From the NCBI GenBank assembly GCA_964625865.1, contig CAZVEV010000381.1, positions 1-5,089 of the forward strand: a stretch of DNA of 5,089 nucleotides, written 5' to 3'. The notes beneath the pieces were generated by a model. The model was not told where the DNA came from and did not search any database. It worked only from the letters and a program-made list of their open reading frames with translations. The position numbers were made by a program, and so were the translations under genes. The stretch comes from CAZVEV01 sp964625865. Its GTDB lineage: Bacteria; Planctomycetota; Phycisphaerae; SM23-33. This document shows, one piece after another, positions 1 to 5,089 of the stretch (position 1 is the stretch's first letter; each line of letters opens with the position of its first letter).

Positions 1-108
1 ACAGACAATCCCTCCAAAGTGTTACCCTAAATCAGGCCCTTTTGAACCACGCCGCGAAGCGTAAACCTCGGCCCGGCGAACGTCCCGAGGGCAGATCTCG
101 GACTCCGA

Positions 109-137
109 TTGCTTCCGGACGCGGGGCGGTATAGGAT
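109..137 (+). promoter_or_regulatory. Weak candidate sigma70-type promoter for the epimerase gene
   Basis: TTGCTT at 109-114 and TAGGAT at 132-137 are separated by 17 bases, the ideal spacing, but match the consensus boxes only 3/6 and 4/6. Transcription would begin near 144, leaving a leader of about 18 bases that still contains the AGAGG ribosome-binding site at 150-154. Nothing else in 1-161 looks like a gene. It is a guess from spacing and position, and the sigma factor preference of the host is unknown. Confidence 0.22.
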
Positions 138-161
138 ATCGCCCAGGGCAGAGGACAGGAT

Positions 162-1421
162 ATGGTTCTGGGAAAGTACTCGATGGGCGTTGGTGACCGG
201 TTCGGGCGTCAGGGCGGGGCGCAACTGGAAGCACTGGTCCGCGCGCGGGACGAGGGGATTGACGTAACGCCCGTGTGGAACAAGTCATGTCGCGAGCATG
301 CGATCATCGGCACGGAGCCCGGCGATGTCCGGGTTGAGGCCGACCGGGCGGTGGCGGACCTCGGCTGGGACGGGGCGTATTTCGTTGATGCTGACCACAT
401 CGGCCTGGACAACGTTGACCCGTTCATCGCCGCCAGTGACTTCTTCACACTGGACGTAGCCGACATGGTCGGCACGGGGGCCGACGAGGCGAGGGTGGAG
501 GCCTTCGTCGCGGCCTGCCGCGGGCTGATCGGCCCGGTGGCCCTGCCCGGGCTGGGCGAGGCGCTGGAGATCACGGAAGGGCGGATTCAGGCGGTGGCGG
601 AGACATACGGCCCCGCCGTGCGGCGCGCGGGGGAGATCTACCGGCACGTCGCGCGGGCCAAGGGGACGTCCGACCCGAGCATCGTCTTCGAGGTGTCCAT
701 GGACGAGACGGACCGGCCTCAGACGCCGGCTGAACTCCTGCTGATCCTCTCCGCGGTCGCCGACGAAGGCATCCCCGCCCGGACGATTGCGCCGAAGTTC
801 ATCGGGCGATTCAACAAGGGCGTGGACTACGTCGGCTCGGTCGAGCGGTTTGCCGCCGAATTCGAGCGCCACGTGGCGGTTGTCGCCCTGGCGGCTGAGC
901 GGTTCGACCTGCCTGCCGACCTGAAACTCTCGGTCCACTCCGGCAGCGACAAGTTCGCGATTTATCCGGCGATGCGGGCGGCGCTGCGGAAGTTTGATGC
1001 GGGCCTTCACCTGAAGACGGCGGGCACGACGTGGCTGGAGGAGTTGATCGGCCTGGCGTCGGCGGGCGGGGAGGGCCTGGCCATCGCCCGCGACGTCTAT
1101 GCCGCCGCCCTGGACCGTCTGGACGAACTCTGCGCCCCGTACGCAACGGTGATCGACATCGACCGGACACAGTTGCCCCCCGCCCGCGCGGTAGCCGGCT
1201 GGACGGGCCCGCAGTATGCCGCCGCCCTGCGTCACGACCGCCTGTGCCCGCACTACAACCCCCACTTGCGTCAACTGCTCCACGTGGCGTACAAGATCGC
1301 CGTCGAGATGGGCCCGCGATTTACCGATGCCCTGGACGCCGCGGCAGACACCGTTGCCGTCGGCGTGATCGAGAACATTTTGGCACGCCACGTCCGCCCC
1401 GTGTTCGGCCCCGGGGCGTGA
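162..1421 (+). CDS. uxaE: Tagaturonate/fructuronate epimerase, UxaE family
   Basis: This 419-residue cytosolic protein resembles the UxaE family, known from Thermotoga, which interconverts D-tagaturonate and D-fructuronate and so joins the galacturonate and glucuronate branches of hexuronate catabolism. Recognition rests on a series of conserved-looking blocks: KYSMGVGDRFGRQG (5-18), TPVWNKSCREH (36-46), FVDADHIGLDNV (74-85), FEVSMDETDRPQTP (176-189), APKFIGRFNKGVDYVG (210-225), LSVHSGSDKFAIYP (256-269) and HLKTAGTTWLEE (283-294). The acidic and histidine residues in these blocks are the likely metal and substrate ligands, which is inference. The ATG at 162 is preceded by AGAGG (150-154) with a 7-base gap. 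A second ATG at 183 would remove the conserved KYS block and is unlikely. The gene stands alone: no uronate isomerase, mannonate dehydratase or KDG kinase is visible nearby. The exact substrate is unproven; a related ketose-acid epimerase is the main alternative. Confidence 0.85.
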   Translation: MVLGKYSMGVGDRFGRQGGAQLEALVRARDEGIDVTPVWNKSCREHAIIGTEPGDVRVEADRAVADLGWDGAYFVDADHIGLDNVDPFIAASDFFTLDVADMVGTGADEARVEAFVAACRGLIGPVALPGLGEALEITEGRIQAVAETYGPAVRRAGEIYRHVARAKGTSDPSIVFEVSMDETDRPQTPAELLLILSAVADEGIPARTIAPKFIGRFNKGVDYVGSVERFAAEFERHVAVVALAAERFDLPADLKLSVHSGSDKFAIYPAMRAALRKFDAGLHLKTAGTTWLEELIGLASAGGEGLAIARDVYAAALDRLDELCAPYATVIDIDRTQLPPARAVAGWTGPQYAAALRHDRLCPHYNPHLRQLLHVAYKIAVEMGPRFTDALDAAADTVAVGVIENILARHVRPVFGPGA

Positions 1422-1423
1422 TA

Positions 1424-1450
1424 CGGGCAGGCCGTCCGGCCGCCTGCCCG
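1424..1450 (+). terminator. Strong hairpin just after the epimerase stop; possible terminator without U-tract
   Basis: CGGGCAGGC (1424-1432) and GCCTGCCCG (1442-1450) form a perfect 9-base-pair, very GC-rich stem with a 9-base loop, starting only two bases after the TGA stop. The following bases (AGGAACCCTG) contain no run of T, so it does not fit the classical intrinsic terminator. It may end transcription with help, or protect the 3' end of the mRNA. Position and perfect pairing are seen directly; the function is inferred. Confidence 0.5.
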
Positions 1451-1501
1451 AGGAACCCTGCGCGGAACTATCGGGCATCTCAAGTGTCTAAATCTACTAT
1501 G

Positions 1502-1533
1502 GGCACCGTTGGTGCCGTCTTGAAGACGGCGCC
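1502..1533 (+). repeat. Two overlapping, mutually exclusive hairpins (attenuator-like or REP-like palindrome)
   Basis: GGCACC (1502-1507) can pair with GGTGCC (1511-1516) across a 3-base loop. The same GGTGCC is also the outer part of a longer stem in which 1511-1520 pairs with 1524-1533 (GCCGTCT/AGACGGC core, one G-U pair, loop TGA). The two folds cannot form together. The element lies 57 bases before the zinc-ribbon gene start, in the spacer after the epimerase. No T-run follows, so it is not a clear terminator. It could be a leader switch or simply a dispersed intergenic palindrome; the window alone cannot decide. Confidence 0.4.
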
Positions 1534-1589
1534 CGGACGAGCCGATAAGTTACGTAGCCGCACACGAGGACCGTGAGAGCCAACAGACG

Positions 1590-2321
1590 ATGCCGATAGC
1601 CTTCCTTTGCCAATACTGTGGACGACGCATGGAGCATCCCCGGAGCAGAGCCGGGCAGCAGGTCACGTGCGCCTGCGGCATGGTGACAGCCGTGCCGCGT
1701 CCGCCCGCAGACGCCAAGGGCCGCCCCCAGGCCAAACCACAGACCAAGTCCAAACCGACCCCCAAGGCCCCCGCCGGGCCGATCGTCTTTGACTGTCCCC
1801 ACTGCCGCAAGCGCTTCCGCGCCAAACCCGCCACGGCAGGAAAGGCCGTCACGTGCACGTGCGGCAAGCGGCTTACCGTACCGACCCCCAAGGCCCCCGC
1901 CGGGTCCGCCGGGGGCGAAGCGAAGCCCAGGCACACCGGAACGGTCTCGTTCAACTGCAATCACTGTCGCAAGCGCCACACCGTCTCGGCCGACCTGGCG
2001 GGACAGAAGGGGCGCTGCGACTGCGGCCTGTCCTACGTCGTGCCCGCCCCGGCTGTCCTGGAGGCCAAGAAGGTCCAGGCCAACGCCAAGGCTGACGCCA
2101 AAGCCAAAGCCCAGGCCGAGGCCCCCAAGACCGCCCCGCCGAAACCCAAGGGCGAGCAGGTCGTGTTCAACTGCCCCCGCTGCAAGCGCCGCATCGGCCT
2201 GCCTGTAGCCCAGGCCGGACGGAAGGCCAACTGCGGCTGTGGAGCGAGGTTCGTCATTCCCACGCGCGGCGGTCACCGCCCGGTGGACCTGAACGCCCCC
2301 GCCCCGGTCAAGAGCAAGTAG
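1590..2321 (+). CDS. Protein with four tandem zinc ribbons (CxxC-x16-CxCG), function unknown
   Basis: This 243-residue protein holds four copies of one short zinc-ribbon unit. The cysteines are C7/C10/C27/C29, C69/C72/C89/C91, C123/C126/C143/C145 and C195/C198/C215/C217. All four units have the same CxxC-x16-CxC spacing, an AG pair 5 to 6 residues before the third cysteine, and a hydrophobic strand after the fourth. Linkers are rich in Ala, Lys and Pro, and 159-190 is a low-complexity Lys/Ala stretch. By my count there are 46 Lys+Arg against 11 Asp+Glu, so the protein is very basic. No signal peptide or membrane helix is visible. Similar ribbons occur singly or in pairs, often before membrane segments, in Planctomycetota. 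A structural or nucleic-acid-binding role is possible but only inferred. The ATG at 1590 has a weak GAGAG about 10 bases upstream; no better start lies nearby. It converges with the hydrolase gene downstream. Confidence 0.8.
   Translation: MPIAFLCQYCGRRMEHPRSRAGQQVTCACGMVTAVPRPPADAKGRPQAKPQTKSKPTPKAPAGPIVFDCPHCRKRFRAKPATAGKAVTCTCGKRLTVPTPKAPAGSAGGEAKPRHTGTVSFNCNHCRKRHTVSADLAGQKGRCDCGLSYVVPAPAVLEAKKVQANAKADAKAKAQAEAPKTAPPKPKGEQVVFNCPRCKRRIGLPVAQAGRKANCGCGARFVIPTRGGHRPVDLNAPAPVKSK
1755..1904 (+). repeat. 24-base in-frame direct repeat flanking ribbon 2
   Basis: The same 24 bases, encoding PTPKAPAG, occur at 1755-1778 and 1881-1904. The copies are 126 bases (42 codons) apart, exactly one linker-plus-ribbon unit. 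Identity at the DNA level, rather than only at the protein level, suggests a fairly recent unit duplication or gene conversion between linkers. The two linkers diverge right after the repeat. Confidence 0.7.
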
Positions 2322-2420
2322 CCCCCCCGCCGAAGGCGCCGCTTGCTTGTCCTGTCGCAGATCCTGAGCAGCGCCGAAGGGAGAGTAGTCGAAGGGCGGC
2401 TTCGCATCCCCGTCGTTCAG

Positions 2421-3299
2421 TCAGGACGCCCCGTCGAGCGAGTCCAGGAACTTCCGCAGCCCCGGCGTGTAGATCGCATCGGAGTCCACCATGCCCTGGT
2501 TGTGCGAACCGTGAATCTCGAGGAACTGCTTGGGCTCCTGAGCCGCCTCGTACAGCGCCTGGCCGAACTCGAAGGACATCATCTCGTCGTCGGGGCTGTG
2601 CACGACGAGGATGGGGCAGTTGATCTCGCCGATGATCGACGCGGTGTCGTAATGCACGCGACACAGCCAGCGCACCGGCAGGAACGGGTAGAGCTTGGCC
2701 GCCGCGTCCGGCACGGAGGTGAACGTCGATTCGAGAATCAGCGCCCCGGGCGTGTGCGTGTGGGCCAGGTGGGCCGCCACCCCCCCGCCGAGCGACCGCC
2801 CGAAGATGACGATCTGCTCCGGCGCGACCTTGCGCGTCGTGACCAGGTAGTCCCACGCGGCCTCCGCGTCCTGGTACGTGCCGTCCTCCGACGGCGAGCC
2901 TTCGCTGCGGCCGTAACCGCGGTAGTCGAAGATCAGCACGTTCAGGTCCAGCAGGTGGAACGTCTGAATCGTGCCCAGCCGGTAGGTGTTGTTCCCCGCA
3001 TTGCCGTGACACACGATCACGGTTCTTGCCCCCTCGGCGCCGCATGGGACGTACCAGGCGTCGATTTTCGTCCCGTCGGCTGTCGTTAGCGTCACCGATT
3101 CGAAGTCCATGCCCAGGTCATCCGGCGAGCCGCGGTCGTCGCTGGAGGGCATGAAGATCAGGCGAGTCTGAAAGAAGAACAGGAACGCGGCAAACACGAC
3201 GTAGACGATCGCGACGATCTTCATGACCGACACGGTCAGCCGCCACCACCAGTTGTCAGCCTTGCTCTTTCGCTGCCCTGGACTCTGCTGGTCGGTCAT
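2421..3299 (-). CDS. Membrane-anchored alpha/beta hydrolase (YfhR/BEM46/ABHD13-like)
   Basis: This 292-residue serine hydrolase has one N-terminal membrane helix (about 22-45, RLTVSVMKIVAIVYVV onward), followed by the catalytic domain, probably facing the periplasm. Visible motifs are HGNAGN (98-103, oxyanion region), FDYRGYGRSEG (124-134), the nucleophile elbow GRSLGG with Ser169, the acid in HSPDDEMM (Asp238 by family spacing) and the catalytic His266 in GSHNQG. All parts of the triad are present and the length is normal for the family. The natural substrate is unknown; esterase or thioesterase activity on lipids or acylated molecules is typical. The frame is open upstream to 3554, but the start is set at the ATG at 3299. 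There the protein begins just before the membrane helix, a strong AAGGAGAG lies 8 bases upstream, and the upstream gene's stop overlaps as ATGA. It is the second gene of a two-gene operon. Confidence 0.88.
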   Translation of the reverse strand: MTDQQSPGQRKSKADNWWWRLTVSVMKIVAIVYVVFAAFLFFFQTRLIFMPSSDDRGSPDDLGMDFESVTLTTADGTKIDAWYVPCGAEGARTVIVCHGNAGNNTYRLGTIQTFHLLDLNVLIFDYRGYGRSEGSPSEDGTYQDAEAAWDYLVTTRKVAPEQIVIFGRSLGGGVAAHLAHTHTPGALILESTFTSVPDAAAKLYPFLPVRWLCRVHYDTASIIGEINCPILVVHSPDDEMMSFEFGQALYEAAQEPKQFLEIHGSHNQGMVDSDAIYTPGLRKFLDSLDGAS

Positions 3300-3595
3300 T
3301 CGGACGACTCTCCTTCGGTGCGCCGGCGAATGGCCCGCTGGCGCCTCATGTAAACACCAAGCTGCGTCAGCATCACCGCGACGCAGAGCCCTTTCCACAT
3401 CAGCAGCCACCACGGGCGCCACCACGCGCCGGTGTCCATCTCCACAAAGTCCGACAGCCCGAACGCCGCGAACGTCAGCGCCGCGATCAGCTTCGCCCCG
3501 CGGTCGCCGCGCCTGACCAGCGCCACCAGGAACCCCGCCGAGACGGCCAGCCACAGAATGCCTTCACACAGGTTGATCGTACGAAACGTATCCAT
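3296..3595 (-). CDS. Small three-helix membrane protein, function unknown
   Basis: This 99-residue protein has three likely membrane helices, at about 8-27, 35-53 and 62-83. Between helices 2 and 3 is a Trp-rich turn (TGAWWRPWWLLMWKG, 55-69), and the C-terminus is short and strongly basic (RRQRAIRRR, 84-92). The positive-inside rule places that tail, and the RRGDRG loop after helix 1, in the cytoplasm. I do not recognise a named family. The Trp-rich loop and GLSDFVEMDTGAWW look conserved rather than random, but that is an impression. The ATG at 3595 is directly preceded by an in-frame GTG at 3598, and either could start translation; no good ribosome-binding site is visible, so the mRNA may be leaderless. 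Its stop overlaps the hydrolase start (ATGA), so the two are probably translationally coupled and may act at the same membrane. Confidence 0.72.
   Translation of the reverse strand: MDTFRTINLCEGILWLAVSAGFLVALVRRGDRGAKLIAALTFAAFGLSDFVEMDTGAWWRPWWLLMWKGLCVAVMLTQLGVYMRRQRAIRRRTEGESSE
3308..3315 (-). promoter_or_regulatory. Ribosome-binding site that fixes the hydrolase start
   Basis: On the minus strand this reads AAGGAGAG, a near-perfect Shine-Dalgarno sequence, 8 bases before the ATG at 3299. It lies inside the last codons of the small membrane protein gene. It rules out the longer open frame that starts near 3554, whose extra N-terminus (rich in Arg, Gly and Ala) is simply the other frame of the upstream gene. 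Confidence 0.8.
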
Positions 3596-3606
3596 CACTC
3601 TGAGCC

Positions 3607-3635
3607 AGTATCAACCGCGGGCCCCGGATTCGCAA
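3607..3635 (-). promoter_or_regulatory. Candidate promoter for the membrane protein-hydrolase operon
   Basis: On the minus strand, TTGCGA (3635-3630) and GATACT (3612-3607) are separated by exactly 17 bases, and each matches the consensus at 4 of 6 positions. Transcription would start around 3600, only a few bases before the GTG (3598) and ATG (3595) start codons. This fits the lack of a ribosome-binding site if the message is leaderless. Inferred from sequence only. Confidence 0.33.
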
Positions 3636-3661
3636 GAAGGACTGTCACGAACCCGCGTTTA

Positions 3662-3684
3662 GCGGCGGGGCTTGCCCCGCGCGC
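3662..3684. repeat. GC-rich hairpin in the divergent spacer, REP-like
   Basis: GCGGCGGGG (3662-3670) pairs with 3675-3684 around a CTTG loop. Six base pairs form next to the loop, then a bulged G at 3681, then three more pairs. The hairpin lies between two divergent gene starts, so it terminates neither gene. Its form, a GC-rich palindrome with a small loop in an intergenic space, is that of dispersed REP-type repeats. A role as an operator for either gene is the alternative. Only one copy is present in the window. Confidence 0.45.
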
Positions 3685-3749
3685 CGCCACGCGCCCTGCT
3701 GCCCCCCCATTTCTGTTGAACCGGAGGCGAAATCGGGTACGGTGTGGCC

Positions 3750-4466
3750 ATGAAGCTGTCGCACCCCATTGCGATCCGGACGGCGGCACTGATTCTCAGC
3801 GGCGTGATCCGCGGCTGGCTCGGCACGCTGGACATCCGCGGGGTAGTCAGCAAGGGCACCGACCCGCTGGTCGGCCCCAGCCGCATCTACCTGGTGTGGC
3901 ATGAAATGATGCTCTTGCCGGCCTACGCCTATGCGAGACTGGGCTTCGCCACGCTGATAAGCCGACATCGCGACGGCGAGCTGATCGCCCAGGTCCTGGA
4001 CCTGATGGGCGGGCAAGCGATACGCGGCTCGACCAGCCGCGGGCGCGACCGCGGCGGGGCCGGGGCGCTGCTGGCGATGATGAGGCCGGAGGCCGGACAA
4101 CACCTGTGCATCACGCCCGACGGGCCCCGCGGGCCCAGGCGTGTGGTGAGCATCGGGTCGATCTTCCTGGCCAGCCGAAGCGGCATGGCGGTCGTGCCGG
4201 TGGGGATGGCCTTCGACAGGCCGTGGCGCGTGGGCAGTTGGGACCGGATGGCCCTGCCGCGCCCGTTCTCGCGAGCACGGGCGATCTCGGCCTCGCCCGT
4301 CAGCGTCCCGCCCGACCTGGACCTCGACCAGCTCGAGCCCTGGCGCCAGCGCGTCCAGGACGCCATGGACGACGTCCAGACGCGAGCCGAAGCCCTCGCC
4401 GCCGGCGCCCCCTGTGATGAGCCTACGATCACGGCCAGACAACTCTGGGCTGCAAGGCGGAGTTGA
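3750..4466 (+). CDS. Lysophospholipid acyltransferase family protein (DUF374 type)
   Basis: This 238-residue protein matches the DUF374 branch of the lysophospholipid/lipid A acyltransferase superfamily, which transfers fatty acyl groups at the inner membrane. The conserved blocks appear in the expected order: VWHEMM with His51, SRHRDGE (71-77), the RGSTSRG box (92-98), ITPDGPRGPRR (121-131), a Gly/Ala stretch ending in VVPVG (148-152), SWDR (163-166) and PRPF (170-173). DUF374 proteins lack the classical HX4D spacing of PlsC, and that is so here. The N-terminus is moderately hydrophobic (8-28) and may associate with the membrane. The acceptor, lipid A precursor or another lipid, is not known. 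ATG at 3750 is chosen; an in-frame GTG at 3744 would add two residues. GGAGG at 3723-3727 is too far to serve either, and TTGAAC/TACGGT (3716-3743) could make a leaderless message. The reductase follows 28 bases later. Confidence 0.83.
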   Translation: MKLSHPIAIRTAALILSGVIRGWLGTLDIRGVVSKGTDPLVGPSRIYLVWHEMMLLPAYAYARLGFATLISRHRDGELIAQVLDLMGGQAIRGSTSRGRDRGGAGALLAMMRPEAGQHLCITPDGPRGPRRVVSIGSIFLASRSGMAVVPVGMAFDRPWRVGSWDRMALPRPFSRARAISASPVSVPPDLDLDQLEPWRQRVQDAMDDVQTRAEALAAGAPCDEPTITARQLWAARRS

Positions 4467-4480
4467 TCGGCCCTCTTGCC

Positions 4481-4488
4481 GGAAGGAG
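4481..4488 (+). promoter_or_regulatory. Ribosome-binding site of the aldo/keto reductase
   Basis: GGAAGGAG ends 6 bases before the ATG at 4495. It is the best plus-strand Shine-Dalgarno sequence in the window and fixes the start. It lies in the 28-base gap after the acyltransferase stop; no promoter fits in this gap, so the gene is probably read from the upstream transcript. Confidence 0.75.
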
Positions 4489-4494
4489 CGTCCC

Positions 4495-5089
4495 ATGGAA
4501 TACCGCCGACTCGGACAGAGCGACATCGAGGTCTCGGTGGTCTGTCAGGGCTGCTGGTCCATCGTTACCGAAGACGCCACGTGGGGCGGCAACGATCTGG
4601 ACGAATCGATCGCGGCGATTCGGGCGGCGTTCGATGCGGGGATCACGTTCTTTGACACAGCCGAGGGGTATGGAAGTGGCGAGTCCGAGGAGATACTCTG
4701 CCGTGCGCTTGAGGGGCGGCGGGGCGAGATCGTCATCGCCTCCAAGGTCAGCGGCGGGCACCTGGCGCCAGCGGAGGTCCGGTCGGCCTGCGAGCGGAGC
4801 CTGCGCAACCTGGGGACCGACTACATCGACCTGTATCAGATCCACTGGCCCAGCCGGACCGTGCCGCTGGACGATACGCTGGCGGCGCTGGAGGCCCTGC
4901 GCGACGAGGGGAAGATCCGTGCGATCGGCGTGTCGAACTTCGGGACGAGCTTCCTGTCTGAGGCCCGCTGCACCGAACGGGCGGTGAGCAACCAGTTGGC
5001 CTACAGCCTGCTGTGGCGGGCCATCGAACACGAGGTCGAGATATTGTCAATAGTTGTGGATGGCGGACGGAGCATTGTTTCACGCAGCG
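4495..5089 (+). CDS. Aldo/keto reductase, partial; family resemblance stops near 5041
   Basis: This is the N-terminal part of an NAD(P)H-dependent aldo/keto reductase with a TIM-barrel fold, reducing carbonyl compounds in the cytosol. MEYRRLGQSDIEVS is the usual opening. The whole catalytic tetrad is present: Asp54 and Tyr59 in FFDTAEGYG, Lys84 in ASK, and His117 in YQIHW. IRAIGVSN (141-148) and NQLAYSLL (166-173) are the expected cofactor-side strands. The frame is open to the window edge, 198 codons, against about 320 for the family. After EHEVE (178-182), however, the protein (ILSIVVDGGRSIVS) no longer looks like the family, which normally continues with a cysteine-containing helix and a GxGV-YSPL strand. 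Third-position GC falls from 15/16 codons before this point to 7/16 after it. The gene is therefore either broken by an insertion or joined to foreign sequence at the assembly end. The substrate is unknown. Confidence 0.85.
   Translation, partial: MEYRRLGQSDIEVSVVCQGCWSIVTEDATWGGNDLDESIAAIRAAFDAGITFFDTAEGYGSGESEEILCRALEGRRGEIVIASKVSGGHLAPAEVRSACERSLRNLGTDYIDLYQIHWPSRTVPLDDTLAALEALRDEGKIRAIGVSNFGTSFLSEARCTERAVSNQLAYSLLWRAIEHEVEILSIVVDGGRSIVSRS
5041..5089. other. Foreign-looking sequence at the right edge; possible insertion element end
   Basis: These 49 bases have 24 G or C, against 32 of 50 in the bases just before, and the first 20 have only 6. They include two ATA codons, which are rare in the surrounding genes. 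They begin with the 11-base palindrome TATTGTCAATA (5042-5052). TGTCAATAG from 5045 starts with the TGT found at the ends of several insertion sequence families. On the minus strand TTGACA (5050-5045) resembles an outward-facing -35 box. No transposase can be seen because the window ends. An assembly break at a repeat would look the same. Confidence 0.4.

Noticed and set aside
285..1478. 397-codon open frame on the minus strand opposite the epimerase gene
   Set aside because: It is rich in Arg, Gly, Pro and Ala, resembles no family, and mirrors the GC-rich codon structure of the clear epimerase gene on the other strand.
1031..1576. 181-codon plus-strand open frame overlapping the end of the epimerase gene
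   Set aside because: Its Arg/Pro-rich translation lies mostly inside the epimerase gene in another frame. It also has no ribosome-binding site and resembles no known family.
2322..2420. Terminator in the gap between the convergent zinc-ribbon and hydrolase genes
   Set aside because: Only short stems are present (CGCC-GAA-GGCG at 2328-2338 and CGAAG-GGCGG-CTTCG at 2390-2404), with no T-run on either strand. Termination there is likely, but no specific structure can be supported.
2343..3089. 248-codon open frame on the plus strand opposite the hydrolase gene
   Set aside because: It is antisense to a hydrolase with a complete catalytic triad. Its Arg/Val-rich translation lacks any motif and is a by-product of high GC.
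3300..3554. N-terminal extension of the hydrolase to the ATG at 3554
   Set aside because: This segment is the other frame of the small membrane protein gene. The good ribosome-binding site, the ATGA overlap and the position of the membrane helix all support the start at 3299.
3645..4526. 293-codon open frame on the minus strand opposite the acyltransferase gene
   Set aside because: The plus strand carries all DUF374 motifs in order. The minus frame has no recognisable domain and crosses the reductase start.
4429..5031. 200-codon open frame on the minus strand opposite the aldo/keto reductase
   Set aside because: It is antisense to a gene with an intact catalytic tetrad and a strong ribosome-binding site.
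1..5089. tRNA, rRNA, CRISPR array, riboswitch or defence system
   Set aside because: I saw no cloverleaf-like segments, no regularly spaced repeats with spacers, no recognisable riboswitch core, and no nuclease, methylase or toxin-antitoxin motifs.

Overview
This is a GC-rich bacterial window with five recognisable genes and one truncated gene, tightly packed and with no gap over 300 bases. The protein with four tandem zinc ribbons (1590-2321), each CxxC-x16-CxCG followed by a short hydrophobic strand, is a style of short Zn-ribbon repeat I associate with Planctomycetota. The lineage is an inference from that, the GC-rich codon use and the general gene mix. It is not proven.

Layout. 1-161 is a leader with a weak candidate promoter. 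162-1421 (+) encodes a UxaE-type tagaturonate/fructuronate epimerase of hexuronate catabolism, followed at once by a strong hairpin. 1422-1589 is a gap holding that hairpin and a second, overlapping pair of hairpins. 1590-2321 (+) is the four-ribbon protein. It converges on a two-gene minus-strand operon: a 99-residue three-helix membrane protein (3296-3595), whose stop overlaps the start of a membrane-anchored alpha/beta hydrolase (2421-3299) as ATGA. A divergent spacer (3599-3749) holds a REP-like hairpin. Then comes a plus-strand pair: a DUF374-type lysophospholipid acyltransferase (3750-4466) and, 28 bases on, an aldo/keto reductase (4495 to the edge).

The genes do not form one pathway. 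The epimerase is sugar-acid catabolism, without other uronate genes in view. The acyltransferase and the anchored hydrolase are plausibly envelope or lipid functions, and the reductase is generic redox. I found no convincing new multi-gene system. The observations most worth checking are the abrupt change in composition and loss of family resemblance in the reductase at about 5041 (insertion element end or assembly break), the regular four-ribbon protein with its 24-base internal direct repeat, and the two intergenic palindromes.
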